Notes: generated by a model from the letters alone, not told the origin. Counted from the first letter of the stretch, positions 46,704 to 59,320 are shown. The stretch: 64,000 bases of DNA from Pseudoalteromonas sp. '520P1 No. 423' (GCF_001269985.1 NZ_BBZB01000001.1:930001-994000), one strand, 5' to 3'. Numbers and translations: made by a program.

Positions 46704-47819
46704 ATGAAAGTATTAACAGTATTTGGCACGCGTCCTGAAGCAATTAAAATGGCACCATTGGTATTGACTTTACAAGATGCTGAAGGTATTGAGTCAAAGG
46801 TTTGTGTTACTGCTCAGCATCGTGAAATGTTAGATCAAGTTTTAGAGTTATTTGAAATAAAGCCCGATTATGATTTAAATATAATGAAAGCAGGTCAGGA
46901 TTTATCTGATATCACATCTAAAATACTACTTGGCTTACGTCCTATTTTAGATGAGTTCAAACCTGATTGGGTTTTAGTTCACGGTGATACAACAACAACA
47001 TTATCAGCCTCGTTAGCTGCTTTTTATAAGCAAATAAAAGTAGGACATGTGGAAGCTGGTTTACGAACTGGTAATTTATATAGCCCATGGCCGGAAGAAG
47101 CAAATAGAACATTGACAGGAACTTTAGCTAACCGCCATTTTGCTCCAACTCAGGGCTCTGCTAATAACTTACTTCATGAACATGTAAAACCTACAGATAT
47201 TGCAATAACAGGCAATACTGTAATTGATGCTTTATTACAGGTTAAAGAGCAGGTTTTAACTAAATCTGAAATTAACGAAAAATTCGCTTCCAAGTTTAGT
47301 GATCTTATTGAAAAACCAATTGTTTTAATTACGGGGCATAGGCGAGAGAGTTTTGGTGGTGGCTTTGAAAGAATTTGTGAATCGATTTCACAGTTAGCAG
47401 CTAAATACCCAAACCATAACTTTGTGTATCCGGTTCATTTAAATCCAAATGTTCAAGAACCTGTAAATCGACTTTTAGCTAGTCATTCAAATGTAAAATT
47501 AATTGAGCCTCAAGATTATCTTCCATTTGTTTACTTAATGAATAAATCATATTTGATATTGACTGATTCTGGTGGAATTCAAGAAGAGGCACCATCATTA
47601 GGTAAGCCTGTTCTTGTTATGCGTGAAACTACAGAGCGCCCTGAAGCAGTGGAAGCTGGAACAGTTAAACTTGTAGGTACAAATGTTGATCTGATTGTCT
47701 CATCGGTATCAGAGTTAATAGATGATAAAGCTGCATATGAAAAAATGAGCTTTTCTCATAACCCATACGGAGATGGACAGGCTTGTCAGCGTATAATCAA
47801 TTCTCTTTTACAAGAATAG
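46704..47819 (+). CDS. wecB: UDP-GlcNAc 2-epimerase (non-hydrolysing)
   Basis: WecB interconverts UDP-GlcNAc and UDP-ManNAc. The family start [15 protein letters not shown] is present at residues 5-19, then [11 protein letters not shown] near 93, [23 protein letters not shown] near 213 and [19 protein letters not shown] near 285. The 371-residue length is typical. In teichoic acid synthesis the same enzyme is called MnaA and feeds TagA. Here it feeds WecC and probably the fused GT26 domain. Confidence 0.95.
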   Translation: MKVLTVFGTRPEAIKMAPLVLTLQDAEGIESKVCVTAQHREMLDQVLELFEIKPDYDLNIMKAGQDLSDITSKILLGLRPILDEFKPDWVLVHGDTTTTLSASLAAFYKQIKVGHVEAGLRTGNLYSPWPEEANRTLTGTLANRHFAPTQGSANNLLHEHVKPTDIAITGNTVIDALLQVKEQVLTKSEINEKFASKFSDLIEKPIVLITGHRRESFGGGFERICESISQLAAKYPNHNFVYPVHLNPNVQEPVNRLLASHSNVKLIEPQDYLPFVYLMNKSYLILTDSGGIQEEAPSLGKPVLVMRETTERPEAVEAGTVKLVGTNVDLIVSSVSELIDDKAAYEKMSFSHNPYGDGQACQRIINSLLQE

Positions 47820-47868
47820 TTAATTAATTTATTAGTAATAAAATTAAAAATAAGTAAAGGAATATAAA

Positions 47869-49038
47869 ATGAAATTAGCAATAGCCGGGACTGGCTATGT
47901 AGGTTTGTCGAATGCAGTATTATTAGCGCAAAACAATGACGTGATTGCGGTTGATATAATTCAAGAAAAAGTAGATTTAATTAACGATAAAAAATCTCCT
48001 ATTTCTGATGTTGAAATTGAAGACTTTTTAGCAAATAAAAGTCTTAACTTAACTGCGACTACAGATAAAAACTTGGCCTATAAAGATGCTGAATTTGTAG
48101 TAATCGCAACGCCTACTGATTACGACCAACAGACTAACTATTTTAATACCAATTCAGTTGAAGCTGTTATTAAAGATGTTATTGCTATTAATCCTAATGC
48201 GGTAATGATTATTAAGTCGACTGTACCCGTTGGTTTTACTAAAAAAATAAAACAACAGTTCAATTGTGAAAATATATTATTTTCACCTGAGTTTTTAAGA
48301 GAAGGTAAAGCCCTTTACGATAACCTTCATCCATCCCGTATTATCGTAGGTGAAGAGTCTGAACGTGCACGCACATTTGCAAACTTGTTAGTGCAAGGTG
48401 CTGTTAGGCTTGATATTCCCGTTTTATTAACTGACTCAACGGAAGCTGAAGCAGTTAAGTTATTCTCTAATACTTATTTAGCGATGCGTGTAGCTTACTT
48501 TAATGAGCTAGACAGCTATGCTGAATCTCATGGTCTAGATACACAGCATATTATTGATGGTGTTGGTTTAGATCCGCGTATCGGAACACATTACAATAAT
48601 CCGTCTTTTGGTTACGGTGGTTATTGTTTACCTAAAGATACAAAGCAACTTCGTGCTAATTATAAAGATGTACCTAACTCTTTAATTGGTGCCATAGTTG
48701 ATGCTAATACAACACGTAAAGATCATGTTGCAGAGTCTATTTTAAAACGTAACCCACAAGTGGTTGGTGTTTACCGTTTAATTATGAAGTCAGGTTCTGA
48801 TAATTTTAGAGCATCAGCCATTCAAGGTATTATGAAACGCATAAAAGCGAAAGGTATTAAAGTTGTAGTGTTTGAACCTGAGTTAAAAGAAGCTGAGTTT
48901 TTTCACTCAGAAGTGATGACTGATTTAAATGAATTTAAAAAAGTATCTGATGTTATAGTTTCTAATCGTATGTCTGCTGATTTAGATGATGTTGTTGAGA
49001 AAGTATATACAAGAGATTTATTTGGTTCTGACTCTTAA
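47869..49038 (+). CDS. ugd: UDP-glucose 6-dehydrogenase
   Basis: Ugd makes UDP-glucuronic acid. The chain begins [20 protein letters not shown], with ATPTDYD near 85, [17 protein letters not shown], and the catalytic cysteine in [14 protein letters not shown] near 246-259. At 389 residues it is of the short E. coli type. AAGGAA precedes the ATG. It lies between wecB and galE, as one transcript, and adds an acidic sugar donor to the locus. Confidence 0.94.
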   Translation: MKLAIAGTGYVGLSNAVLLAQNNDVIAVDIIQEKVDLINDKKSPISDVEIEDFLANKSLNLTATTDKNLAYKDAEFVVIATPTDYDQQTNYFNTNSVEAVIKDVIAINPNAVMIIKSTVPVGFTKKIKQQFNCENILFSPEFLREGKALYDNLHPSRIIVGEESERARTFANLLVQGAVRLDIPVLLTDSTEAEAVKLFSNTYLAMRVAYFNELDSYAESHGLDTQHIIDGVGLDPRIGTHYNNPSFGYGGYCLPKDTKQLRANYKDVPNSLIGAIVDANTTRKDHVAESILKRNPQVVGVYRLIMKSGSDNFRASAIQGIMKRIKAKGIKVVVFEPELKEAEFFHSEVMTDLNEFKKVSDVIVSNRMSADLDDVVEKVYTRDLFGSDS

Positions 49039-49066
49039 TTCTTTAGGCCTTAATTAAGGATAAACT

Positions 49067-50083
49067 ATGTCAATTTTAGTTACAGGCGGTGCAGGCTATA
49101 TAGGCTCACATACTGTTTTAGAATTATTACAACAAGGTGAAGATGTTGTTGTTGTTGATAATTTAGAAAATTCATCGCAAGAGTCATTAAAGCGTGTTGC
49201 TGAACTGGCTGGAAAGGCCTGTACTTTTTATCAAGGTGATATTTTAGATAAAGCCTTTTTAGATTCGGTTTTTGCAAAGCACTCAATTAATAGTGTGGTG
49301 CACTTTGCAGGTCTTAAATCTGTTGGTGAGTCAGTTGCTAAACCTGTTGAGTACTATCAAGTGAATGTACAAGGTACGTTAACTTTATTAGATGCAATGC
49401 GTGATGCTAATGTATTTAAATTGGTATTTAGCTCATCTGCTACTGTTTATGGTGATCCTGCAAGCTTACCTATTAAAGAAGACTTTCCTGTAGGTGGTAC
49501 TACAAATCCATATGGTACATCTAAATTAATGGTTGAAATGGTTTTGCAAGATGTTGCTAAATCAGATGAACGTTGGTCTTTTGCTATTTTACGTTACTTT
49601 AATCCAGTTGGCGCTCATGAGTCAGGTTTGATTGGTGAAGATCCAAATGGCATACCAAATAACTTATTACCTTATATTTCACAAGTTGCTGTTGGTAAGT
49701 TAAAAGAGTTAGCTGTATTTGGTGATGATTATGATACTAAAGACGGTACTGGTGTACGTGATTATATTCATGTTGTTGATTTAGCTATAGGCCATTTAAA
49801 AGCGCTTACTAAGATTGATTCAGAATCAGGTGTACATGTATTTAACTTAGGCACTGGCAATGGTTATTCGGTATTTGAAATGCTTAAAGCGTTTGAAAAA
49901 GCCTGTGGTCATGATTTAGCTTATAAAGTAGTGCCTCGTCGCCCTGGTGATATCGCAGCCTGTTATGCTGCTCCTGAAAAAGCATTAGCAGAGTTAGATT
50001 GGCAAGCTGTTCGTGGTTTAGATGCCATGATGGCCGATGCTTGGCGCTGGCAAAGTAAAAATCCGCAAGGGTATGGTTCTTAA
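49067..50083 (+). CDS. galE: UDP-glucose 4-epimerase
   Basis: GalE interconverts UDP-glucose and UDP-galactose (or the N-acetyl forms). [11 protein letters not shown] is at residues 6-16, [10 protein letters not shown] near 124, and YGTSKLMVE (YxxxK) near 148. [12 protein letters not shown] and [12 protein letters not shown] are diagnostic. A TAAGGA site precedes the ATG. It is the last gene of the polysaccharide locus before the repeat-filled spacer and leucine operon. Confidence 0.95.
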   Translation: MSILVTGGAGYIGSHTVLELLQQGEDVVVVDNLENSSQESLKRVAELAGKACTFYQGDILDKAFLDSVFAKHSINSVVHFAGLKSVGESVAKPVEYYQVNVQGTLTLLDAMRDANVFKLVFSSSATVYGDPASLPIKEDFPVGGTTNPYGTSKLMVEMVLQDVAKSDERWSFAILRYFNPVGAHESGLIGEDPNGIPNNLLPYISQVAVGKLKELAVFGDDYDTKDGTGVRDYIHVVDLAIGHLKALTKIDSESGVHVFNLGTGNGYSVFEMLKAFEKACGHDLAYKVVPRRPGDIAACYAAPEKALAELDWQAVRGLDAMMADAWRWQSKNPQGYGS

Positions 50084-51061
50084 AGGCTAGGTGCTCAGAA
50101 GGTACAGGTACTAGGAAAAGACTAGGTGCTAGGGAAAAGCCGCCCTCTAATTTCGTCGTTCCCGAGTTGTTTTATCGTAATCTATAGCGATATTAAGTAG
50201 TTTAGAGTCGAGGTTTAAAACCATTAGGCTAAAGCCTAACCTACAAAGATATTTGTGAGGTTGCGGGGGATTTTAATGGTTTCGCGATTTTGTAGGTGAG
50301 GCTTTAGCCTTACTTGATATTTAGATATAAAAAAGATCTCCGATAAAACACTTCGGAGATGACGAATGTCAAGGTTGTGATTAATTTACAACTCATGTCA
50401 TTCCCGAATTGTTGTATCGGGAATCTCATCACTAGAGCTTAAATGTATAATAAAAGTCAAAACCAGACCCCCGATAAAGCTTACCGCGACTTGCTAAAGC
50501 CCAACCTACAAAGATATTTGTTAGGTTGCGGGGGACTTTAATGGTTTCGCGATTTTGTAGGTGAGGCTTTAGCCTTACTTGATATTTAGATATAAAAAAG
50601 ATCTCCGATAAAACACTTCGCAGATGACGAATGATTGTTTTGAGTGGTTTTATCGGGAATCTATGCCACCGAAGTAGACATTAAAACAAGATCTCCGATA
50701 AAGCTTACCGCGTAGGTGAGGTTTCAGTCTTATATAAAACCCCTCATCTAAAACTCTTAACATCAAACCAAAACCATTAGGCTAAAGCCCAACCTACAAA
50801 GGTATTTGCTGGGTTGAGGAATTTTAATGGTTAACTGATTTAGTATATTTATTTCATATATTTGTTAACTTGATGTTTACTTGTCATTTAAATTCGAATG
50901 TGTGAATAATTAATTCTTATATTTGCATTATATTGAATTTTAATTCCTTTGTACGCTGTTTATTTCAAATTTTAAAGTATAAATTATGCTTGCTCATTAT
51001 GTTTAATGGTGATAAAAATAGCATCATAATTTAATCATTAATTAAATAGCTGAATTTAACG
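50084..51061. repeat. Repeat-filled galE-leuL spacer: 141-bp direct repeat and REP-like palindromes
   Basis: Two near-identical 141-bp copies lie at 50228-50368 and 50493-50633, with a partial third at 50781-50832. Each holds GCTAAAGCC..CCTACAAA and, inverted, TTTGTAGG..GGCTTTAGCC, then a REP-like palindrome (CTCCGATAAAACACTTCGGAG). Further single palindromes occur at about 50157-50183, 50399-50428 and 50641-50664. From 50840 to 51061 the DNA is AT-rich and should carry the leu promoter: TTTAAT (51002) and CATAAT (51025) with 17 bases between are the best, weak, boxes. I see no gene or tRNA. Confidence 0.85.
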
Positions 51062-51130
51062 ATGCAAAAAACACTTTTAATTACACTACTTCTAAAACTG
51101 GAGCTCTTACAAAGAGTTTGCGGGCGTTAG
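51062..51130 (+). CDS. leuL: Leucine-rich leader peptide
   Basis: A 22-residue reading frame, MQKTLLITLLLKLELLQRVCGR, carries eight leucine codons between 51074 and 51109, using five different leucine codons (CTT, TTA, CTA, CTG, CTC). It sits 20-odd bases before a terminator and 89 bases before leuA. This is the leader of a transcription attenuator: low charged tRNA-Leu stalls the ribosome on these codons. No strong ribosome site is visible. Confidence 0.85.
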   Translation: MQKTLLITLLLKLELLQRVCGR

Positions 51131-51151
51131 TGTATTTGCATCAAGTAATAC

Positions 51152-51186
51152 AAAAAAACCCCGCATAGATTGCGGGGTTTTTTTTT
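51152..51186 (+). terminator. leu attenuator terminator
   Basis: AAAAAACCCCGCA pairs with TGCGGGGTTTTTT around TAGAT, followed by a T run. Within leuL, CTCTT-ACA-AAGAG (51104-51116) forms a pause hairpin. TGCGGG (51119-51124) can instead pair with CCCGCA (51160-51165), which would break the terminator when the ribosome stalls upstream. All parts of a classical leucine attenuator are present. Confidence 0.88.
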
Positions 51187-51218
51187 GAATTTAAAGTAAT
51201 AGGGTTTGAGGTGATAGT

Positions 51219-53851
<2,633 letters not shown>

Positions 53852-53900
53852 GTTATCTGTTAGATAAATGAAATTAACGATGTGATAACTAACTATAAAA

Positions 53901-54450
53901 TCCGTCATTCCCGAGGTGTTTTATCGGGAATCTCGTTTGTTGGAATCGAGATTTTAAATAAAGGATCTCCGATAAAAGCACTCGGAGATGACGATGTTAG
54001 TTTTTTGTAGGCTGGGATTTATCCGCGCAGCTATAAAATCCGTCATTCCCGAGGTGTTTTATCGGGAATCTCGTTTGTTGGAATTGAGATTTTAAATAAA
54101 GATCTGCGATAAAAGCACTCGGAGATGACGATGTTAGTTTTTTGTAGGCGAGGATTTATTCGCGTAGCTATAAATTCCGTCATTCCCCAAGTGTTTTATC
54201 GGGAATCTCGTTTGTTGGAATTGAGATTTTTAAGTAAAGATCTGCGATAAAAGCACTCGGATATGACGGTGTTAGTTTTTTGTAGGCGAGGATTTATCCG
54301 CGTAGCTATAAATTCCGTCATTCCCGAGGTGTTTTATCGGGAATCTCGTTTGTTGGAATTGAGATTTTAAATAAAGATCTGCGATAAAAGCAATCGGATA
54401 TGACGGTGTTAGTTTTTGTAGGCGGGGATTTATCCGCGCAGAAAGCAATA
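53901..54450. repeat. Four 137-138-bp direct repeats inside the leu operon
   Basis: The leuB-leuC gap (53852-54486) contains four units starting at 53901, 54039, 54176 and 54314. Each has a palindrome CGTCATTCCCGAGG..TCGGGAATCT, a second, inverted one GATCTnCGATAAAAG..CTCGGAGATGACG, and a GTAGGCGAGGATTTATCCGCG block. The two palindromes are opposite-facing copies of the same REP-like element found on both sides of the operon. Differences among units are few. No open gene is present; the rest of the gap is short AT-rich flank. Confidence 0.92.
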
Positions 54451-54486
54451 AAGTATTCAGATAAAAATTTTGGGGCGAAATAAGTA

Positions 54487-55887
54487 ATGGCACACACTTT
54501 ATATGACAAAATTTGGCAGTCGCATACTGTCACAGCAATCAACGATGAAACAGATTTATTATATATAGATAGACATTTAGTACATGAAGTGACTTCTCCA
54601 CAAGCATTTTCAGGGCTGCGTGAACAAAACCGTCCAGTGAGAAGAACAGATAAAACATTTGCGACTATGGATCATAATATTTCGACCAAAGTTCGTAAAA
54701 TATCAGCAGCAAGCGAAGTGGCGCAAAATCAGTTAAATGCTTTAACAGATAACTGTAAGCAGTTTGGCGTACCGCTTTATGATTTAAACTCGATAGAGCA
54801 AGGTATCGCTCATGTTGTAGGTCCTGAGCAGGGCATTACTTTACCTGGTACAACAATCGTATGTGGTGATAGCCATACATCTACTCATGGTGCATTTGGT
54901 GCACTGGCTCATGGTATTGGTACATCTGAAGTTGAACATGTTTTAGCAACTCAAACACTACAGCAGAAAAAAGCACGTTCTCTTAAAATTCAAATTGATG
55001 GCATTTTAAAGCCAACGGTTACTTCTAAAGATTTAATCATGGCGGTAATTGGTGAGCTAGGTACTGCTGGTGGTACAGGTTTTGTTGCAGAGTTTTGTGG
55101 TACTGGCATTGAAGCGCTTTCGATGGAAGCGCGTATGACGTTATGTAATATGAGCATCGAAATGGGCGCAAAAGCAGGTTTAATTGCACCGGATCAAACA
55201 ACATATGATTATTTAGAAGGTCGCCCATTTGCACCTAAAGGTGATGATTGGCAGGCGGCTGTTGAGTATTGGTCAACTTTAGCATCAGATGAAGGCGCAG
55301 AGTTTGATCATGTTGTGGTAATGCATGCTGATAATATTCAACCACAAGTTACTTGGGGTACTAGCCCTGAGCAAGTAATTGGCATTGATGAGATCATTCC
55401 AGATCCAGATAAAGAAACAGATCTAATTAAAGCTGATGCCATTCGCCGTGCACTTGCCTATATGGATTTACAGCCAGGTCAGGCAATTGCAGATATTGCA
55501 GTTGATGTTGTATTTATTGGTTCATGTACTAATAGCCGAATTGAAGATTTACGTGCTGCAGCGCAAATTGTCGAAGGCAAGCAAGTTGTAAATGGCATTG
55601 AAGCCTTGATTGTTCCAGGTTCTGGTTTAGTTAAAAAACAAGCTGAAGATGAAGGCTTAGCTGATATCTTTAAAGCATCTGGTTTTGAATGGCGTGAGCC
55701 CGGTTGTTCTATGTGTTTAGCAATGAATGACGATAAATTAGAAGCTGGTAAACGTTGTGCATCTACTTCAAATCGTAATTTTGAAGGTCGTCAAGGTCGT
55801 GGTGGTAGAACTCACTTAGTAAGTCCTGCAATGGCAGCAGCAGCAGCTGTTTATGGTAAATTTGTAGATATCAGAGGAGAAGCATAA
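54487..55887 (+). CDS. leuC: 3-isopropylmalate dehydratase, large subunit
   Basis: LeuC is the aconitase-type [4Fe-4S] subunit of isopropylmalate isomerase. [17 protein letters not shown] and the iron-sulfur cysteines in [17 protein letters not shown] near 341 and GCSMCLAMN near 400 (CxxC) are clear. [30 protein letters not shown] is the substrate region. 466 residues. GGGGCGA precedes the ATG. Its stop overlaps the leuD ATG by one base (TAATG), coupling the two subunits. Because of the long upstream spacer, its expression relative to leuAB may be modulated. Confidence 0.96.
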   Translation: MAHTLYDKIWQSHTVTAINDETDLLYIDRHLVHEVTSPQAFSGLREQNRPVRRTDKTFATMDHNISTKVRKISAASEVAQNQLNALTDNCKQFGVPLYDLNSIEQGIAHVVGPEQGITLPGTTIVCGDSHTSTHGAFGALAHGIGTSEVEHVLATQTLQQKKARSLKIQIDGILKPTVTSKDLIMAVIGELGTAGGTGFVAEFCGTGIEALSMEARMTLCNMSIEMGAKAGLIAPDQTTYDYLEGRPFAPKGDDWQAAVEYWSTLASDEGAEFDHVVVMHADNIQPQVTWGTSPEQVIGIDEIIPDPDKETDLIKADAIRRALAYMDLQPGQAIADIAVDVVFIGSCTNSRIEDLRAAAQIVEGKQVVNGIEALIVPGSGLVKKQAEDEGLADIFKASGFEWREPGCSMCLAMNDDKLEAGKRCASTSNRNFEGRQGRGGRTHLVSPAMAAAAAVYGKFVDIRGEA

Positions 55888-56510
55888 TGACTGCAAGTAA
55901 TGAAGTTTATCACTCAGGTTTATTAGCGCCTTTAGATAAAAATAATGTAGATACTGATCAAATTATTCCTAAGCAATTTTTAACATCAACGAGTCGAGAT
56001 GGGTTTGATGCAGCTCTATTTTATGATTGGCGTTATCTAGATAATGGCGATCAAAATCCAGATTTCATTTTAAATGAAGCCTGCTATCAAGGTGCGACTG
56101 TATTATTAACTCGTGACAACTTTGGTTGTGGTTCATCTCGGGAACATGCGCCTTGGGCATTAAAACAGTATGGGTTTACTGTGATTCTTGCTGAAAGTTT
56201 TGCAGATATCTTTTTTAATAACTGTATGAATAATCAAATGTTAGCGATTGCTTTACCAGAAGCTACTTTAGATAAGTTATTTGCCATTAGCGAACAATGT
56301 TTTGCGGATAAGCAAGATATTCAGATTAATGTAGATCTACAAAATCAGCAATTGATCAGTGATAAATTTGAGCCAATCGACTTTGATATTCGTCCTGATA
56401 TTAAACAGCGTTTATTAAGTGGTTTAGATTTTATTGGTGTGACTGAAACATTTAATCCACAAATTGATGCATTTGAAGCACAACTTAAAAAACAGCGTCC
56501 TTGGCAGTAA
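55887..56510 (+). CDS. leuD: 3-isopropylmalate dehydratase, small subunit
   Basis: LeuD completes isopropylmalate isomerase. The swivel-domain blocks NNVDTDQIIPKQFL near residues 19-32 and DNFGCGSSREHAPWAL near 76-91 are diagnostic, and the 207-residue length is typical. AGAGGAGA precedes the ATG. It ends the leucine operon; a 118-bp repeat array begins 22 bases later and may act as its terminator or mRNA 3' end. Confidence 0.95.
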   Translation: MTASNEVYHSGLLAPLDKNNVDTDQIIPKQFLTSTSRDGFDAALFYDWRYLDNGDQNPDFILNEACYQGATVLLTRDNFGCGSSREHAPWALKQYGFTVILAESFADIFFNNCMNNQMLAIALPEATLDKLFAISEQCFADKQDIQINVDLQNQQLISDKFEPIDFDIRPDIKQRLLSGLDFIGVTETFNPQIDAFEAQLKKQRPWQ

Positions 56511-56532
56511 AAGAAAGTTATCACTAATCGAT

Positions 56533-57724
56533 CATATGTCATCTCCGAAGCGTTTTATCGGAGATCTGGCTTTAGTTTTTAAGATCAAGGGATGAGATTC
56601 CCTATAAAACACTTAGGGAATGACGGAGATTAGGCTTGCTATCACTCTTTCATATGTCATCTGCGAAGTGTTTTATCGGAGATCTGGCTTTAGTTTTTAA
56701 GATCAAGGGATGAGATTCCCTATAAAACACTTAGGGAATGACGGAGATTAGGCTTGCTATCACTCTTTCATATGTCATCTCCGAAGCGTTTTATCGGAGA
56801 TCTGGCTTTAGTTTTTAAGAACAAGGGATGAGATTCCCTATAAAACACTTAGGGAATGACGGAGATTAGGCTTGCTATCACTCTTTCATATGTCATCTGC
56901 GAAGTGTTTTATCGGAGATCTGGCTTTAGTTTTTAAGATCAAGGGATGAGATTCCCTATAAAACACTTAGGGAATGACGGAGATTAGGCTTGCTATCACT
57001 CTTTCATATGTCATCTCCGAAGTGTTTTATCGGAGATCTGGCTTTAGTTTTTAAGAACAAGGGATGAGATTCCCTATAAAACACTTAGGGAATGACGGAG
57101 ATTAGGCTTGCTATTACTCTTTCATATGTCATCTCCGAAGCGTTTTATCGGAGATCTGGCTTTAGTTTTTAAGAACAAGTGATGAGATTCCCTATAAAAC
57201 ACTTAGGGAATGACGGAGATTAGGCTTGCTATCACTCTTTCATATGTCATCTGCGAAGTGTTTTATCGGAGATCTGGCTTTAGTTTTTAAGAACAAGGGA
57301 TGAGATTCCCTATAAAACACTTAGGGAATGACGGAGATTAGGCTTGCTATCACTCTTTCATATGTCATCTCCGAAGCGTTTTATCGGAGATCTGGCTTTA
57401 GTTTTTAAGAACAAGTGATGAGATTCCCTATAAAACACTTAGGGAATGACGGAGATTAGGCTTGCTATCACTCTTTCATATGTCATCTCCGAAGCGTTTT
57501 ATCGGAGATCTGGCTTTAGTTTTTAAGAACAAGTGATGAGATTCCCTATAAAACACTTAGGGAATGACGGAGATTAGGCTTGCTATCACTCTTTCATATG
57601 TCATCTGCGAAGTGTTTTATCGGAGATCTGGCTTTAGTGTTTAAGAACAAGGGATGAGATTGCCTATAAAACACTTAGGGAATGACGGAGTTTAGGCTTG
57701 CTATCACTCTTTGATATGTCATCA
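56533..57724. repeat. Tandem array: ten exact 118-bp units plus partial eleventh
   Basis: Units start at 56533, 56651, 56769, 56887, 57005, 57123, 57241, 57359, 57477 and 57595, with no change in length. A partial unit covers 57713-57724. Each contains CTCCGAAGCG..TCGGAG and, inverted, TTCCCTATAAAAC..TAGGGAA. Copies differ mainly at a CTCCGAAGCG/CTGCGAAGTG site and a GATCAAGGG/GAACAAGGG/GAACAAGTG site. 118 is not a multiple of three and no frame is open through it, so it is not coding. It is not a CRISPR array: there are no unique spacers. Confidence 0.97.
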
Positions 57725-57874
57725 ACAAGCCCGGGAGAAATAATTTGAAATACGTTACATCAATCAAGTACCAGGGGGAGAAAAATAAACCGAACAAGGA
57801 AAAGATTCGGTTTATTAGGTTCAAAGTGATTAATTGTGTACGTAGTAAGGATGACTACACAACAAAAATAGCAT

Positions 57875-57948
57875 TAAATTAATTTTTATCAATTATAAAT
57901 CCCTATAACGCATTTTAAGCCTATCAAACAAAACCTAAAAACTTCTAA
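57875..57948 (+). repeat. Left copy of direct repeat flanking a small island
   Basis: AAATTAATTTTTATCAATTA begins this copy, and CCTATAACGCATTTTAAGCC and TATCAAACAAA follow. The same order recurs at 59771-59865 with a few substitutions and one 22-base insertion. The repeats are in the same orientation, about 1.9 kb apart, and enclose two genes of unknown function. Confidence 0.8.
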
Positions 57949-58030
57949 TAAAATAATATATTGAATGACAAAATTTAATAGTATAGTTTATGCTTTACTA
58001 CTGCATTTACGAAATCATAAAAAACGGTTC

Positions 58031-58068
58031 AAAAAAGCCGAATAATTCATACCTTATTAGGCTTTTTT
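58031..58068. terminator. Bidirectional terminator
   Basis: AAAAAAGCCGAATAA (58031-58045) pairs with TTATTAGGCTTTTTT (58054-58068) with one G-A mismatch around an 8-base loop. The T run on the + strand and the A run on the left make it work in both directions. Confidence 0.8.
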
Positions 58069-58093
58069 ATATCTAAAATAAATAAGTAAAATT

Positions 58094-58179
58094 ATGATAT
58101 TTAATAAAAAATCACTCTTAGCTTCAGTATCTCTTGCCGCGTTTCAATTTAGTTCAGCGTAAACGCGTCAGCATATACT
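58094..58179 (+). pseudogene. Broken signal-peptide fragment of a lost secreted gene
   Basis: ATG 58094 opens a 22-residue frame that is a complete-looking Sec signal (MIFNKKSLL, a hydrophobic core, QFSSA) and then stops at 58160-58162. The next frame continues VNASAYTLYFKSF, so one base lost between the GC and GTA near 58158 would restore a normal signal ending in the AxA-type NASA. The downstream gene then has its own, second signal peptide. This looks like the 5' end of another secreted protein left in front of the present gene. Confidence 0.45.
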
Positions 58180-59313
58180 TTGTATTTTAAATCTTTTCAA
58201 AATTTTCAAATTCCTAACCGTTTAATAGACCGCATCGCTTTAAGCTTCCTAATATTCTTAGGTATATCATTTAACTCTTCGGCTGAGGAATGTTATTCAG
58301 TTACCCCTCCTATAGAAATGAATGGAAGTTTTTCATTCATTGAAAATTATCAAGGCTCTATTTTTGAGCAGGACTTAGTTTTTGATAGTTTCACTAGCTT
58401 TAAAGAAGCATCAGAAAAAATATCTCAAGTATTAATGACTCAAGAAAATACGGTTACTATCTTTGCTTCAATAGATGCTAGAACTATCTTGGATAAATCA
58501 TGTGAAATTAAGCAATATTTCACTGAATCACATCCAAACTTAAATGTGTTACGAGTTAATGTTGATAATGATACATACAAAATTAACAATCCATCTGCTG
58601 TAGAACTTGGTTATGATGAGTTTTTAAAAATAATAGATGAAATTACTGAAATGAAAACATCTTCGGGTAGAATGAGCAGAAGTTATAGGCCTAGTTCAAG
58701 AATGGAAGTCATAACTATTTCGGCTTATTTAGATGCTAGAAACAAAAAAAGATATCCTTATTATTTATACAATATGTATTTAGAAAATAAATATGGTTTA
58801 TCAAAAGGAAGACAAAAATATTTAGATTTTTTAGGTCTTAAAGGAATAGATACTTTAGCTAAATTAAGAGAAAGAATGAGAGAAAGAACCCCTCAAGAAG
58901 AGCTTGAAGAAGAAATTGAGGCTCTAAAAATTATAAAAGAAAAACTTGAAGGAATTGCTAAGCTGCACATGGAAAGACATATAAATAAATTAAAAGGAAA
59001 ATTAAAAAAAATTAAAATAAATAAATGTATAAAAAATAATTATGGTGAATCCTATGAATTGGCATCATTAGCTAGCCCTTTATCATTTACAGCTGTCTCA
59101 TTAAATGTACTTAGTGATGCAATTCTTGATGGATTAAAAGACTCATCTACTAGAGATTTATATGGAAGTAAAAAAAGATTTGAAGGTGCATTAAGAAAAG
59201 TGACAACTTTGAAGCAGTTTAAATTTTTGTTAAAGGCTAATGGTTTTATAGGAAGTTTTGCGGCAGGGTATCAATTCGGAGCATATAATTATTGTAGAAA
59301 ATTAAGTGGGTAA
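58180..59313 (+). CDS. Secreted protein of unknown function with a basic helical region
   Basis: This 377-residue protein has a late signal peptide (hydrophobic ALSFLIFLGISF at residues ~20-31, cut near SSA). Residues ~245-290 are a highly charged helix (EELEEEIEALKIIKEKLEG, then a Lys-rich KLKGKLKKIKINKCIKNN). Four cysteines are visible in the mature part. The only in-frame start found is a TTG at 58180 without a ribosome site, so the true 5' end may be the broken signal fragment upstream. I know no family. It sits between direct repeats with a small membrane protein overlapping or adjoining its end, which suggests a two-gene module. AT content is higher than its neighbours. Confidence 0.65.
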   Translation: MYFKSFQNFQIPNRLIDRIALSFLIFLGISFNSSAEECYSVTPPIEMNGSFSFIENYQGSIFEQDLVFDSFTSFKEASEKISQVLMTQENTVTIFASIDARTILDKSCEIKQYFTESHPNLNVLRVNVDNDTYKINNPSAVELGYDEFLKIIDEITEMKTSSGRMSRSYRPSSRMEVITISAYLDARNKKRYPYYLYNMYLENKYGLSKGRQKYLDFLGLKGIDTLAKLRERMRERTPQEELEEEIEALKIIKEKLEGIAKLHMERHINKLKGKLKKIKINKCIKNNYGESYELASLASPLSFTAVSLNVLSDAILDGLKDSSTRDLYGSKKRFEGALRKVTTLKQFKFLLKANGFIGSFAAGYQFGAYNYCRKLSG

Positions 59314-59320
59314 GGATTTT

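Larger units (their letters stand above)
57725..58093. other. AT-rich gap with hairpin, direct repeat and terminator
   Basis: Between the array and the next gene this stretch holds a perfect 11-bp hairpin (AATAAACCGAA at 57784-57794, TTCGGTTTATT at 57806-57816), the left copy of a long direct repeat (57875-57948), and a strong terminator (58031-58068). No coding frame is convincing. Confidence 0.6.

Noticed and set aside
50084..51061. tRNA or other RNA gene in the galE-leuL spacer
   Set aside because: The stems are explained by the repeat families; no cloverleaf or TTCRA-type arm was seen.
54272..54542. Minus-strand ORFs across the leuB-leuC repeats and leuC start
   Set aside because: They are the repeat palindromes read as protein and overlap the real leuC.
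56533..57724. CRISPR-like array
   Set aside because: Whole 118-bp units repeat, including the parts that would be spacers; there are no unique spacers and no cas genes in the window.
57784..57816. Insertion-sequence terminal inverted repeats
   Set aside because: The two arms are only 11 bases apart and no transposase lies between or near them; it is a hairpin.
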